From contig JBEAXK010000069.1 of NCBI GenBank assembly GCA_041159865.1, positions 1-41,763 of the forward strand: a stretch of DNA of 41,763 nt. Reading direction: 5' to 3'. The position numbers and the translations under genes were made by a program. The stretch comes from BJGN01 sp041159865 (GTDB lineage: Bacteria; Bacteroidota; Bacteroidia; Chitinophagales; Saprospiraceae). Each line of letters starts with the position of its first letter. Within the stretch, counting starts at the first letter, position 1. A model generated the notes under the pieces. It saw only the letters and a program-made list of their open reading frames with translations. It was not told the origin of the DNA and did no database searches. This document shows positions 8,357 to 18,005 of the stretch, piece after piece.

Positions 8357-9787
8357 TTAGGCAAAAAGATCCATCACCGCTTTTCCCTTTCCATCAGGGG
8401 TGGTATAAAAAGGTCGTTTTTCAATTTCATACTGCGTGTCTGGCGAAATACCAAGTGCGTGATAAATTGTTTGGTGTAGCCCAGCAATCTTTATTGGATT
8501 TTCAATGGTTTTACAAGGCCTTTCATCTGCCGTTTTTCCGTAGGCAAAGCCTTTTTTAATGCCACCCCCAAACATTAAAACGGAGCATCCGTCTGTAAAA
8601 TGCCGGTGCATACCATAGTATTTTAATTCATGCAGGATATCAGGCTGGGCTACTTGTTCCTTCACTTTTAAATCGGGACGACCTTCAACCATCATATCTC
8701 TGCTGAATTCACTTGCCAGGATAATAAGCGTTCGGTCTAAATGACCGGATTCGTCTAAATCTCTGATTAATTTTGCGATAGGCATATCAATTTGCTTTTT
8801 CATTAACGCTAACCTCGTATGTCCGTTATCGTGCGTATCCCAACCGAAAAAGGGTTCATATTCAGTGGTAACGCTAATAAAACGCGCACCTTGTTGAGTT
8901 AATCTTTTCGCCAGTAAACATCCCAGCCCAAATCGACCTGTGTTATATGAATCGTAAGATTCTTTAGGTTCATCAAGTAAATTAAAAGCGGCCGATTCAG
9001 GAGAATGCAAAAGTGCATAAGCCTGTTCCATAGAACGTTGTAAGGATTCCTTTTGGTAATCGCTGCCAAATTCTCCAATAGGAGATTTTGATGCTAATTC
9101 TTTATATAGTTTATTTCTTGCTTCAAATCTTTTCAAATCCATCCCAATAGGCGGGCGCACACTATCCAGTCCCTGACTTGGATCAGGAATAAAGAAAGGG
9201 CCGTATTCGTTGCCTAAAAATCCTGCGGTATGAAATGCTTTTAATTCTTCAGCTTCTCCCACAGTGAATCGCTGACCTATATCGACAAAGGCAGGTATGA
9301 CTGGATTTTTAGGACCTAATTCCTTAGCAATCCATGCCCCAATGTGGGGTGCTGCAACCGTTTGAGGAGGTTCATAACAGGTATGCCAGTTAAATTGATG
9401 TCTGGAGTGTAGAATATGACCTAAATCGGCTGCAACATAAGATCGAATGATGGTTCCTTTGTCCATTACTTTTCCAATTTCCTGCAATCCTTCTGAGAAA
9501 TGGATGCCATCCAGAACAGTGGGTACACTGGGAAAGGTTGAAAGGACACGATTTCCTTCCATTCCTTTTTCAAAAGGAGTATATTTTTTAGGGTCGAAGG
9601 TTTCTGTGTGCGCCATTCCACCAGCCATCCAAAGCAATATAACAGTATCGGCGGTGCTACTATTTAGCGGTTTTACCTTTGAGCAACCCGTTAAAAAGGA
9701 AGATGCGGGTGCTCCGGCAGCCATGGCAGCCAGGGTAGCTTTTGAAGCGGTTTTTATAAATTCACGCCTGTTCCAGGTATTTTTCAT
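8357..9787 (-). CDS. DUF1501 family protein with Tat lipoprotein signal
   Basis: A 476-residue protein of the DUF1501 family, which has an alkaline phosphatase/sulfatase-like fold. The N terminus has a twin-arginine motif ('NRREFIK', residues 6-12), a hydrophobic stretch and a lipobox-like 'FLTGC' (C35), so Tat export and lipid anchoring are likely. Family marks include 'VILLWMAGGMAHTETFDPK', 'RSYVAADLGHILHSRHQF', 'GWDTHDNGH' and 'LIILASEFSRDMMVEGRPD'. DUF1501 genes usually sit beside DUF1549/DUF1553 cytochrome genes, as here (18-bp gap after the upstream gene). The biochemical role of the pair is not established. It is probably the last gene of the minus-strand operon starting with the fucosidase. 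Confidence 0.88.
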   Translation of the reverse strand: MKNTWNRREFIKTASKATLAAMAAGAPASSFLTGCSKVKPLNSSTADTVILLWMAGGMAHTETFDPKKYTPFEKGMEGNRVLSTFPSVPTVLDGIHFSEGLQEIGKVMDKGTIIRSYVAADLGHILHSRHQFNWHTCYEPPQTVAAPHIGAWIAKELGPKNPVIPAFVDIGQRFTVGEAEELKAFHTAGFLGNEYGPFFIPDPSQGLDSVRPPIGMDLKRFEARNKLYKELASKSPIGEFGSDYQKESLQRSMEQAYALLHSPESAAFNLLDEPKESYDSYNTGRFGLGCLLAKRLTQQGARFISVTTEYEPFFGWDTHDNGHTRLALMKKQIDMPIAKLIRDLDESGHLDRTLIILASEFSRDMMVEGRPDLKVKEQVAQPDILHELKYYGMHRHFTDGCSVLMFGGGIKKGFAYGKTADERPCKTIENPIKIAGLHQTIYHALGISPDTQYEIEKRPFYTTPDGKGKAVMDLFA

Positions 9788-9805
9788 TTTAGCAAAGTTG
9801 AATTT

Positions 9806-11767
9806 TTAGTAAATCAGTTGGAATTCAGGTAGTAAAGTTAATGCCCAGACTAAGTCCTGAATATTGGCTTTAGTTGGCTTTTCAGCCAATATTGATTGGG
9901 TAGCTTTTCTCTCCCTGACGGTTGGAAGGCGACCCAAAAAATTCATGAAAAGGGAATCAGTTAACTTTTCTTTCTTTAGATTGGCCGACATCCATTTTTC
10001 AGATCCCAGTTGTAATCTGGTATTCAGAACTTGTCCATTGGTCACTTCTAAAGCCTGGATTAAATTGGATTGACTATTTCGTATGGCTCCCACATTTTCC
10101 CTGTTTGGCCTGCCCAGCGCAGTCAGGAAAATATCATTTTTTACCATTGAAGATCTAACAAAAGGCGTTTTTAATTCATTTATCTGAGGGAAATGCTTCT
10201 TAACAAAATTAGAATCGGTATAAACAGGATAAAATGCCTGGCTGATGGCATCTGCAAATTGTTCTGCTGATAATCTTCTGCGAACCATCCCTTGAAATAC
10301 ATAATCTTTGGCCACTAATTTTTCAGGTTCCTCATAAGCCACCGAAGGCTGTTGATATATTTCCGACGATAAAATCTGGTACATAACATCTTTGATGTCA
10401 TAATTATTTCTTACAAAATCAAAGGCCAGCCAATCTAATAAATCCTGATCCCAAGGCAGATTATCCATAAAATCGAGCGGTTCTATTAAGCCTCTACCCA
10501 TAAATTGCGCCCATAATCTATTGATAAATGTGCGGGCTAATCTCCCATTTTTTTCCTGAACAAGCAAGCCCGCCAGATCTTTTAATCGTTCTGTTCTATC
10601 TGTTGTTTCTTTTAATTTTCCTAAAGGTTTAAAAAGAAGATTATTGGAAGCAATTTTTCCGGTAGGCTGATCGCAGCGATAAATTTCAAGTGGTTGTTCA
10701 GAAAAAATATTGGCAAATCCATAGGCATCCTCCAGTTTCCAGTCACTGATAAAGCTGTTATGACAAGAAGCACATTTTAAATTAAGGCCTAAAAAAACCT
10801 GGGCAACATTCTGTGCAGCCTGCATTTCCACTCTTTGACTAGCATTGATGGTTCCACGCCATTGTATGCCTTTGATGAATCCGGCAGAAGCCTCCGATGG
10901 ACTTATGAGCTGGTGAACTATAGAATCGTACGATTTATTTTTTGTTAAGGATTCATATAACCATGGTGTTATAGAACTTCTGCCCCCCGTTATGTATCCT
11001 GTACCTGAATAATCATTTCTTAATAAATCATTCCAAAAGGTAAGCCAATGTTGAGCGTAAATGGTGTCTTTGGCTAATAATTGTTTAATCAGTTTGTCTC
11101 TTTTCCGAGGATTTTTATCTTGAGTAAAAGTGGATATTTCACTTGGTGTTGGCAATAATCCCAGAACATCGAGATAAACTCTTCGCATAAAAACAGGATC
11201 TTCCACTGTTTTTTTCCACTTTAGTTTATTATTTTCATAATAGCGATCAACAAATAAATCGATAGGATTTGTAAGTCCATTTCTTTTTTGGGGAACCTTT
11301 GGTAATCGATGTTCAAAAGGAGCCAGTCTGTAAATGGAAGTAGTCAGGCTATCGGGCCAAGGTGCGCCCGCTTCGACCCATTTAATGAGTGTTTGCACCT
11401 GATCTTTTGTCAATTTTTCACCTTTAGAGGGCATATAGTCTTTATGACTGTGAGGTAAGGTAATCCTGCGTATCAATTCACTTTTGTCAATATCTCCAGG
11501 GATAATAACCGGACCCTCATCTCCTCCGGCAAAAGTTGCTTCTTTGGTATGCAGTTGAAGTCCGCCCTTACTTTTAACCTCTCCATGACAAGAATAACAA
11601 TGATGAGCAAAAATGGTACGAGCTTCTAAATTTAACTGATTCAGTTCAGTTGAATCATAAATCGGTGCTTCATCTTCTTTTAGTAAAAAAAAGTATCCTA
11701 ATAAAAGAATAACGCCAGAAATAAGACTGTAGCGAAGGAATGTGGATGAAAAAGGTGTTAAAGGCAA
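9806..11767 (-). CDS. Planctomycete-type cytochrome c / DUF1549 / DUF1553 protein
   Basis: A 653-residue protein with one N-terminal membrane anchor (about 11-27). It has a PSCyt1 cytochrome c domain with haem motif CYSCH (about residues 57-61) and Met-containing 'MPSKGEKL'. A DUF1549 region (about 165-370) has a second CxxCH, 'CASCH', near residue 330, and a C-terminal DUF1553 region carries 'RTFINRLWAQFMGRGLIEP'. The start is a TTG at 11767: an in-frame stop lies five codons upstream and no ATG is near. It is predicted to be periplasmic and membrane-bound. This architecture is very common in Planctomycetes and also found in Saprospiraceae, where it pairs with DUF1501, usually near sugar or sulfatase degradation genes. 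A redox role is inferred only from the haem motifs. Confidence 0.9.
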   Translation of the reverse strand: MPLTPFSSTFLRYSLISGVILLLGYFFLLKEDEAPIYDSTELNQLNLEARTIFAHHCYSCHGEVKSKGGLQLHTKEATFAGGDEGPVIIPGDIDKSELIRRITLPHSHKDYMPSKGEKLTKDQVQTLIKWVEAGAPWPDSLTTSIYRLAPFEHRLPKVPQKRNGLTNPIDLFVDRYYENNKLKWKKTVEDPVFMRRVYLDVLGLLPTPSEISTFTQDKNPRKRDKLIKQLLAKDTIYAQHWLTFWNDLLRNDYSGTGYITGGRSSITPWLYESLTKNKSYDSIVHQLISPSEASAGFIKGIQWRGTINASQRVEMQAAQNVAQVFLGLNLKCASCHNSFISDWKLEDAYGFANIFSEQPLEIYRCDQPTGKIASNNLLFKPLGKLKETTDRTERLKDLAGLLVQEKNGRLARTFINRLWAQFMGRGLIEPLDFMDNLPWDQDLLDWLAFDFVRNNYDIKDVMYQILSSEIYQQPSVAYEEPEKLVAKDYVFQGMVRRRLSAEQFADAISQAFYPVYTDSNFVKKHFPQINELKTPFVRSSMVKNDIFLTALGRPNRENVGAIRNSQSNLIQALEVTNGQVLNTRLQLGSEKWMSANLKKEKLTDSLFMNFLGRLPTVRERKATQSILAEKPTKANIQDLVWALTLLPEFQLIY

Positions 11768-11813
11768 AATGATTTTCTTTTAGTATTTTAATAAACTAAA
11801 AATAAGAAAATAA

Positions 11814-12548
11814 TCAGTTAATATCTTTTATAAAGAATCTTTTCCCATTTAAATTTATTTCATTTTTTGCTGTTCTGTTTTCTATTTGAAAGCTTTCTAC
11901 AGCTCCACCTTTATGTGTTAAAACTAACCAAGGAATATCCTTTAATCTGCTTATTTTCCATGTACCAGTGGAAGAATTTCGGCTTGTGCCAGATCCTAAT
12001 TGTGAAACAGATACACTTTCAATAGTACCTTCAAAGGTTTTATCTTCAAATAAATTAATCAGCGTCTTGTCAGAAAAACCATTATTGGTATATAAATATA
12101 AAATTTGTTTGCCTGATAATTTTTCATCCCAAAAGGAATCTATAACATTTTGTTCTTTTTTAATTACAGGTGAAGATTTATTTTCTGCCGTTATTTTATT
12201 TTCACTTCCCAGAGGTTTGTCAGGTCGATTTATTTTTTCCATAACTGCAGATACTCCGTCTAAAGTAAGGTAATAATCACCTTGTAATCTTGCAAGAGAA
12301 AAAGGGATATTTTTACCTTCAATCATCATATTACCGACTACCATACCGAGAACTTTTGAACCTGAGAAGGAGATATTTAATCCTTGGAAATAAAATAATC
12401 CTGTGTAATTTTTCTCTTTTGTTTTATTTAATTCAATTGAAAAATATTCATTTTTCTGTTCAAAATAACCTGTAAAAGGATCTTCCTGAGCAAGGAGGGA
12501 GTTAAAAAACATCAAAAGCAGGTAAATGGTAAATCTAATATTTTTCAT
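11814..12548 (-). CDS. Secreted protein of unknown function (two small beta domains)
   Basis: A 244-residue protein with a clear Sec signal peptide (residues 1-20, ending 'SLLAQ'). The N-terminal half (about 24-110) is a beta-rich, glycine-spaced segment ('YTGLFYFQGLNISFSG...GNMMIEGKNIPFSL') of a kind often seen in secreted Bacteroidota proteins. After a polar linker, the C-terminal half (about 140-244) has a lipocalin-like pattern ('GTWKISRLKDIPWLVLTHKGG'). No catalytic motif is recognised. It lies 17 bp after the fucosidase stop and 46 bp before the cytochrome protein, so it is likely translated from the same mRNA. Confidence 0.75.
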   Translation of the reverse strand: MKNIRFTIYLLLMFFNSLLAQEDPFTGYFEQKNEYFSIELNKTKEKNYTGLFYFQGLNISFSGSKVLGMVVGNMMIEGKNIPFSLARLQGDYYLTLDGVSAVMEKINRPDKPLGSENKITAENKSSPVIKKEQNVIDSFWDEKLSGKQILYLYTNNGFSDKTLINLFEDKTFEGTIESVSVSQLGSGTSRNSSTGTWKISRLKDIPWLVLTHKGGAVESFQIENRTAKNEINLNGKRFFIKDIN

Positions 12549-12565
12549 TTCCTGGATATTTAGGA

Positions 12566-13927
12566 TTAATTTTTTACTAACAAGGGATTAGCGGTTGACC
12601 TTAAGTATAAATTTACATCCAGAATCTGATTGGTGGGAATGGGTTCGACAAAACGAATACGAATTTTAGAGGCCGTGGTTTTTGGCAAAATGATCCATCT
12701 TTGGAAACCAACAGTAGTAGCTTCACCAAGAAAAACCCATTTATCGTGAACCCAAGCTTCCACTTTCCATCCATCAATCAATTGCCCCTGGCTAATATTT
12801 TCTTTTAAAGAAATAACATCAAAGGATTTATTTCCTTTTAAATCAATGGTAACGGAATTATTTTCCATTTTCCATTTCTTATTCGTTGGAATTTTATTTT
12901 CAACAAAAGTAGCATCTAATCGCTTTCTTAACTGCATTAAGGCTACAGAGTCAGCAGCATTGACGAGTCCCTCTCTGTCAATTGGAATATTTAGGAGAAG
13001 ATTTGTATTGCGACCTACAGATTCGAAATATATTTTTTCCAATTGATCTACCGATTTAACTTTGGTGTCTTCTTCGGGATGATAAAACCAGCCTGGTCTG
13101 ATAGAAACATCGGTTTCAGCGGGCCACCATAAATCTCCATTTTTAATACCTGCCTGAAGTAAGGGAATGGGTGCATCTTCACTTGGATTTCTTTGCTTTG
13201 AGTCAAAAGTACACCAATTTGTTTCTGAGGCAACCCCTCGTTCATTACCAACCCATCTTAAATCAGCGTAACCTGCACCGAAAATTACGGCTTCAGGTTG
13301 AAGAGAACGAATTGTTTGTCCAAAGCCTTTCCAATCATAAACCTGATATTTTTCAGGATTTTCCCGATCCCCATTAGCACCATCAAACCAAACTTCAAAA
13401 ATGGGCCCATATTGAGTTAAAATTTCCTTTAACTGATTATTGAAATAGGTATTATAAGCTTGATCATCTTTTCCATAAATAGGGTTATTCCTATCCCAGG
13501 GAGAAATATAAAATCCCAGTTTTAAACCATAAGCTTTGCAGGCTTCTGACAATTCTTTTAAAACATCCCCTTTTCCATTTTTCCAATCGCTATTCGATAC
13601 GTCATGGTCTGTGTAAGCGGAAGGCCAAAGACAAAATCCATCATGATGTTTTACTGTTAAAATGATGGCTTTCATACCTGCTTGCTTTGCAATCCTAGCC
13701 CATTGGTTACAATCTAAATTTTTAGGGTTAAATATTTTAGGATTTTCAGCCCCTTCACCCCATTCTAAATTAGTAAATGAGTTCACACCAAAATGAATGA
13801 ACATATAATATTGCATCTCATGCCAGCGAAGTTGTTGAGGACTAGGCTTGGTCAAAGGGGTAGTTTGTGAAACTAAAAGTTGAGACGAAAACAATATGGC
13901 TGAGAATAACAGGAAAAATCGGTTCAT
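12566..13927 (-). CDS. Alpha-L-fucosidase, glycoside hydrolase family 29
   Basis: A 453-residue secreted enzyme with signal peptide (1-20, 'SSQLLVSQ'). The catalytic (beta/alpha)8-like domain has GH29 marks: 'YYMFIHFGVNSFTNLEWGEGAENP', shortened here to the core 'IHFG' at about 44-47, 'LTVKHHDGFCLWPSAYT' (90-106) and 'FEVWFDGANG' (177-186). In the last, D182 fits the catalytic nucleophile. A C-terminal beta domain (about 345-440) resembles the usual GH29 accessory domain. It removes terminal alpha-L-fucose from glycans, acting in the periplasm or outside. It is the first gene of a tight minus-strand run with a secreted unknown protein, the cytochrome protein and DUF1501. Confidence 0.93.
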   Translation of the reverse strand: MNRFFLLFSAILFSSQLLVSQTTPLTKPSPQQLRWHEMQYYMFIHFGVNSFTNLEWGEGAENPKIFNPKNLDCNQWARIAKQAGMKAIILTVKHHDGFCLWPSAYTDHDVSNSDWKNGKGDVLKELSEACKAYGLKLGFYISPWDRNNPIYGKDDQAYNTYFNNQLKEILTQYGPIFEVWFDGANGDRENPEKYQVYDWKGFGQTIRSLQPEAVIFGAGYADLRWVGNERGVASETNWCTFDSKQRNPSEDAPIPLLQAGIKNGDLWWPAETDVSIRPGWFYHPEEDTKVKSVDQLEKIYFESVGRNTNLLLNIPIDREGLVNAADSVALMQLRKRLDATFVENKIPTNKKWKMENNSVTIDLKGNKSFDVISLKENISQGQLIDGWKVEAWVHDKWVFLGEATTVGFQRWIILPKTTASKIRIRFVEPIPTNQILDVNLYLRSTANPLLVKN

Positions 13928-14018
13928 TTATGGGTGTGTTGTTTCCTCTAATATAATGACCTGAAATGAAAAATGGAAATTATTCATTTTAAAAAAAGAA
14001 GACAAAAACATTATTAAA

Positions 14019-15200
14019 CTACCAAAGACCAATATTTGTAGAAAACTGATTAAACCAGGTTCTTAATTGCTTTAGAAACCGTTTACCCATCACATCAATG
14101 TATCGTCTGAAATATCTTATTCTGCCTGGAATATGAAGGGCTAATCTAATCCTAATCTGGTCAATATATTTAATATACACAATAGCAGCTATAACAAACA
14201 GAACTGCACCGATTACTACTGGTATGGGACTCCAGGTAAATTGCCCAAAGGTTTTAATACCAATTCCCAGCCAGGTCCCATATAAAACAACATAATGAGT
14301 GGCATAAATGGTAAGGGTTTCAGAACCTATTTTTAGCATTAATGGAGGAAAAGTAAGAAGTCTTTCCAGAAAAATAAATATAGAAATAACAATCATTACA
14401 TGACCAAATCGCCAGAATAAAACATTATCATAGGCTAACTGCAGGAAGTTTCCCCATCCAGTCCATTGATTTAAAAGGAGCAAGAATTTGGTTGAAAAAA
14501 AATGAATAAAAAACCCTGCCAACATTAAAGTAGCAGGCCAATACCAGGTTCTGTATAAGTAAGTTTTATGAAATAGATGCCAACCTAAACCTGCTCCTAA
14601 CAAGGTGAAGCCAAGCCATGGAACGGGTAAAAATATGGAGCCATTATCTGCATCGAAATAGTTTCTTAGGGCGATAGGAAAAAAGTCCCATTCAAAAGCT
14701 TCCCAAGTAGGATGGATTAAAAAAATAAAAATTCCCCCACCAAAATAAAGGAACGGCAGAGAAATTTTGCTTACCAAATGGAAGCAATATAATCCAATTA
14801 AGACTAATAAGGCTAAACCTATATTGTGTAAAACATCCAAAGCTGGATAGCTTTTATAAAACCATCCCATCATGAAAGCTGGGAAGTTTACTTTTAATAA
14901 ATAACCTAAAAAGAGGAGGAAAAAGCCACGTCGAATACCTTTTCTAATCCTCTCATTTTGGTTAATTGGTCTTCCGTCCCGTAGTAATAAAAAAGTGAAA
15001 ACGAGTCCGGTTACAGTAAAAAAAATAGGTGCAGTCATGCCTCGCATGAAAAACCAGGTTGAATAAATCACATTTTCAAGGTCTCGAAACCGATAAGCGA
15101 GCATGGTATCTACAAAGTGACCTTGAAGCATCATTAATATAGCATAAGCTCTGATGGCATCTATAAATTGTAATCTATCCTTAACTGAACCTGCCTGCAT
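14019..15200 (-). CDS. HGSNAT-like (DUF1624) membrane acyltransferase
   Basis: A 393-residue multi-pass membrane protein (about nine or ten helices). It begins 'RLQFIDAIRAYAILMMLQGHF', the signature of the heparan-alpha-glucosaminide N-acetyltransferase catalytic family (DUF1624), with further marks 'RGMTAPIFFTVTGLVF' and 'GRPINQNERIRKGIRRGFFLLFLGYLL'. Family members are thought to transfer acyl groups across the membrane onto glycans; the substrate here is unknown. It lies 83 bp downstream of the DUF4340 gene and may be read through from the gld operon, or be separate. Confidence 0.85.
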   Translation of the reverse strand: MQAGSVKDRLQFIDAIRAYAILMMLQGHFVDTMLAYRFRDLENVIYSTWFFMRGMTAPIFFTVTGLVFTFLLLRDGRPINQNERIRKGIRRGFFLLFLGYLLKVNFPAFMMGWFYKSYPALDVLHNIGLALLVLIGLYCFHLVSKISLPFLYFGGGIFIFLIHPTWEAFEWDFFPIALRNYFDADNGSIFLPVPWLGFTLLGAGLGWHLFHKTYLYRTWYWPATLMLAGFFIHFFSTKFLLLLNQWTGWGNFLQLAYDNVLFWRFGHVMIVISIFIFLERLLTFPPLMLKIGSETLTIYATHYVVLYGTWLGIGIKTFGQFTWSPIPVVIGAVLFVIAAIVYIKYIDQIRIRLALHIPGRIRYFRRYIDVMGKRFLKQLRTWFNQFSTNIGLW

Positions 15201-15283
15201 GGTTTATGTCATTTTCTAATAATATTGATACGCATATTCATATTGTAAGTAACTTTTTTTACCCTGAAAGGTTAATAAAAAAA

Positions 15284-16279
15284 TTAATTTTGGGTAAAAT
15301 AATCGTAACCCCGAAAAATCTTCCTGAAAACTCTGTCCTGAATCAAGTAAAATTCACCTGTTTCATCTTTTGCAAAATATCGCTCTACGACACCTGATTC
15401 ATTTTTAGTTACCACACCTGTTTCAGAAGATTGCAACGGATAAATAGGCCAGACTTTTAAATGACGATGTTTCCCTTGTTTTACTTTCAGCGATATCATA
15501 ACAAAAGGAAGCGAATTTTCAATAGAATCTCTGTATGGATTATTCGTTTCGAAGGCTTCAGCTCCTAGTTTTTCAAAGCCATTTAAATAGGCTATTCCTT
15601 TGGAATTGGAAATGTCTAATGATTTTCTCAGGGAAGAAGCAGATTTTATATGAAAAGTACCCTTGTTCTGGGTAAGCCTGAAAGACGCAAGCTGTTGTTT
15701 TGGATAAGTAAGTTCAACACTTTCCAAATCCTTTACTTTATATTGAAAAATGGTTTTATCACGCCATTCATTTCCTTTCATCCTGAATCGAAAACGCAAA
15801 TTTCCCTCCCACCCAGCTAATTCACCTACAAATGGCAAGTCGCTGTTTTCCCTGATGATATGTGTGCCTCGTTCATCCACGGTGCTTCCACCAACGTAAT
15901 AACCCATTATTTTATCATGATTTCGGTCAAAAATTTCAACTCTGATACCATTTTTTGCTAAATCATTTATAATTCCAGGGACTGCAGCCTGAGGTGGTAC
16001 ATATTTAATTTGAATTCGGGCAATAGCATCAAGGAGATTCTCGATGATGTTGGGATTCGCATTAAAGGTATCATTTAGTATCCACTTATCCCCTTGTCTC
16101 CTCAATTTGACCTGCTCACCATCCCTATGGGTTATAAATACTTCAAAAATCCTTCTTTTATCTTCAATATGAAAAGTTCTGTCAGGATCGACCAAGGGTT
16201 TATTTTTGAATTGAAGGAGGATTAATACCATCCCTAAAATTAAAAAAACAGCACCTAATACAATGGTTTCCCTACGCAT
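15284..16279 (-). CDS. DUF4340 domain protein, partner of the Gld-type ABC transporter
   Basis: A 331-residue protein with one N-terminal membrane anchor (about 6-24) and a long extracytoplasmic part with DUF4340 features ('VKLRRQGDKWILNDTFNANPNIIENLLDAIARI' region, about 55-95, and 'VGGSTVDERGTHIIRE'). DUF4340 genes commonly lie right after gldG-like genes in ABC-2 transporter clusters. Here it follows gldG by 14 bp and should be in the same operon. Function is unproven; it probably assembles with the membrane-spanning GldF/GldG complex. Confidence 0.85.
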   Translation of the reverse strand: MRRETIVLGAVFLILGMVLILLQFKNKPLVDPDRTFHIEDKRRIFEVFITHRDGEQVKLRRQGDKWILNDTFNANPNIIENLLDAIARIQIKYVPPQAAVPGIINDLAKNGIRVEIFDRNHDKIMGYYVGGSTVDERGTHIIRENSDLPFVGELAGWEGNLRFRFRMKGNEWRDKTIFQYKVKDLESVELTYPKQQLASFRLTQNKGTFHIKSASSLRKSLDISNSKGIAYLNGFEKLGAEAFETNNPYRDSIENSLPFVMISLKVKQGKHRHLKVWPIYPLQSSETGVVTKNESGVVERYFAKDETGEFYLIQDRVFRKIFRGYDYFTQN

Positions 16280-16293
16280 CTTTATAGTTTAAA

Positions 16294-17994
16294 CTACCTG
16301 TAACGGCGTTGACGAATAAAATTAAACAAGAGTCCTCCAAGGGCAATAATGGCTAATGGTAGCAGAAGATTGATGATTTGCCATTTCAGTTTCTCCTCTT
16401 TAATTTTTGTTGTATTTAATAATCTGAGTTTTATGTCTTTACCTCTTGCCTCTATAATTCCGTCGGAATCAGATAGATATTCGATGATATTTAATAAAAA
16501 ATCTTTATTGGCAAAAGTATATTTTTCAAATTCATTATAACCTGCAGGAATAATTTTACCTGTTTGTTTATCAATTCTGTTTCGGATTAAATCGGCATCT
16601 GAGATGACAATTATTTTTGTCTCAGATGATTTATTTACAAAAGGTCTTCCTTGATTCTGCAAAAATGTAAGCATGGCCGGTGCCACTCTGTTTTCGTACA
16701 GAGAGGAAAATTGACCTTCCAATAGAAGCGTAACTGGCTGAGGTCCTTTATTAAATAATTTTTCATCTAAAGGATAACGCATAAAATCAAAGTTCATGCG
16801 TAGGGGCAAAAATTGATACCTGCTTTCTTCGGAGGTTTGAAGAAGGATGGTTTTTTTAACAGGATATTTTGTTCCCACTGTATCAATGCCTCCTGCAAAT
16901 TGCATGTTTATAGGGCCTATATTTTTAACAGCCGGGTGATTGCTATTGGGTATAACAACCAGGTGATACGGATATCTGAAATACTCAAATTGAGGTGCAT
17001 TTCCTACCTGACCTGTAGCGAGAGGAATGACACTGCTTTGCATATCGAGCAATAAATTAGGCTGCAATCTCGCGCCATACTTAAAAAGTAAGTCGTCTAA
17101 ATTCAAATTTCGTTCATTCGGCATGTATGTTCCACGTCGCAGGCTATCCAGGTGAAGGGCTATTTTATCGGCAAGCAATAATAACCTTCCGCCTTTCATG
17201 ACATATTGATCTATTTTGAAATTGTCTTTATCTGAAAATGCGGACTTCGGAGAGGAAATAATGACAGTTTTGACGGAAGTATCAATAGCAATTACGCTGT
17301 CAAGGATTATCCGACCCGTATTATATGTTTCTCTAAGACTATTTTCAAGGTCTGCCGTTTCTGATGGTAAACTCTCACCATGGCCATCCACAAAAAGTAA
17401 AGTGGGTTTAGTACTTTGCTTTAATTGTTGAATAGCGTGAACAAACTTATATTCTAACAGATTGATGGCCTTATTTAAGATAATATCAGGCGGAACCCCA
17501 GGAATTTGATTTTCTAAGAAGTTTACCGGAATACTGCGACCTTTGTAATAAAATATTGCGTAAGGATAGGTCAGTTTTTGACTTCGTTCACCATTTTCGC
17601 GAACGTTTAAACTGACAGGAAGAACCCCCATTTCAGCCAATTGTTTTTTCCTCGTATTCACCTGATCTGTATTTCCCGCCAGGGGGTCTTCAAATTGATA
17701 AGAAATACGAGTATTTTCACTTTGAAAATCAAGGAGTATATCTTCGACCGATTCTTGCAACCTCTTATAACCTGCGGGGAAATCACCTTGAAGCAGCACT
17801 TTAATGTATACGACTTCATCCAGATTTCGGAGTAAGAATTTAGTTGCTGGGGTTAGCGTAAACCTTTTATCCTCGGTTAAGTCAAAACGAGTGTATAGAG
17901 GAACATTGCCAATGCGGGAATGAGCAAGAATATTTATCAGTACTAAAATTCCAATTGCAAAGGTAAGTTGGATTAAAGCTTGTTTATATCGCAT
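16294..17994 (-). CDS. gldG: Gliding motility ABC transporter substrate-binding-like subunit GldG
   Basis: A 566-residue protein when started at the ATG at 17994; an upstream extension to 18048 would overlap gldF and add a poor N terminus, so it was rejected. An N-terminal membrane helix ('ALIQLTFAIGILVLINILAH') is followed by 'RFDLTEDKRFTLTPATKFLLRNL', cut here to the core 'FDLTEDKRFTLTPAT', the standard GldG/ABC_transp_aux start. The middle carries the auxiliary domain ('LFVDGHGESLPS', 'YVMKGGRLLLLADK'). A C-terminal membrane helix ('IINLLLPLAIIALGGLLFNF') and a basic tail end it. GldG works with GldF and GldA; the complex is required for gliding in Flavobacterium, though many non-gliders have homologues. 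Confidence 0.93.
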   Translation of the reverse strand: MRYKQALIQLTFAIGILVLINILAHSRIGNVPLYTRFDLTEDKRFTLTPATKFLLRNLDEVVYIKVLLQGDFPAGYKRLQESVEDILLDFQSENTRISYQFEDPLAGNTDQVNTRKKQLAEMGVLPVSLNVRENGERSQKLTYPYAIFYYKGRSIPVNFLENQIPGVPPDIILNKAINLLEYKFVHAIQQLKQSTKPTLLFVDGHGESLPSETADLENSLRETYNTGRIILDSVIAIDTSVKTVIISSPKSAFSDKDNFKIDQYVMKGGRLLLLADKIALHLDSLRRGTYMPNERNLNLDDLLFKYGARLQPNLLLDMQSSVIPLATGQVGNAPQFEYFRYPYHLVVIPNSNHPAVKNIGPINMQFAGGIDTVGTKYPVKKTILLQTSEESRYQFLPLRMNFDFMRYPLDEKLFNKGPQPVTLLLEGQFSSLYENRVAPAMLTFLQNQGRPFVNKSSETKIIVISDADLIRNRIDKQTGKIIPAGYNEFEKYTFANKDFLLNIIEYLSDSDGIIEARGKDIKLRLLNTTKIKEEKLKWQIINLLLPLAIIALGGLLFNFIRQRRYR

Positions 17995-18005
17995 AATGAA
18001 GGGAC

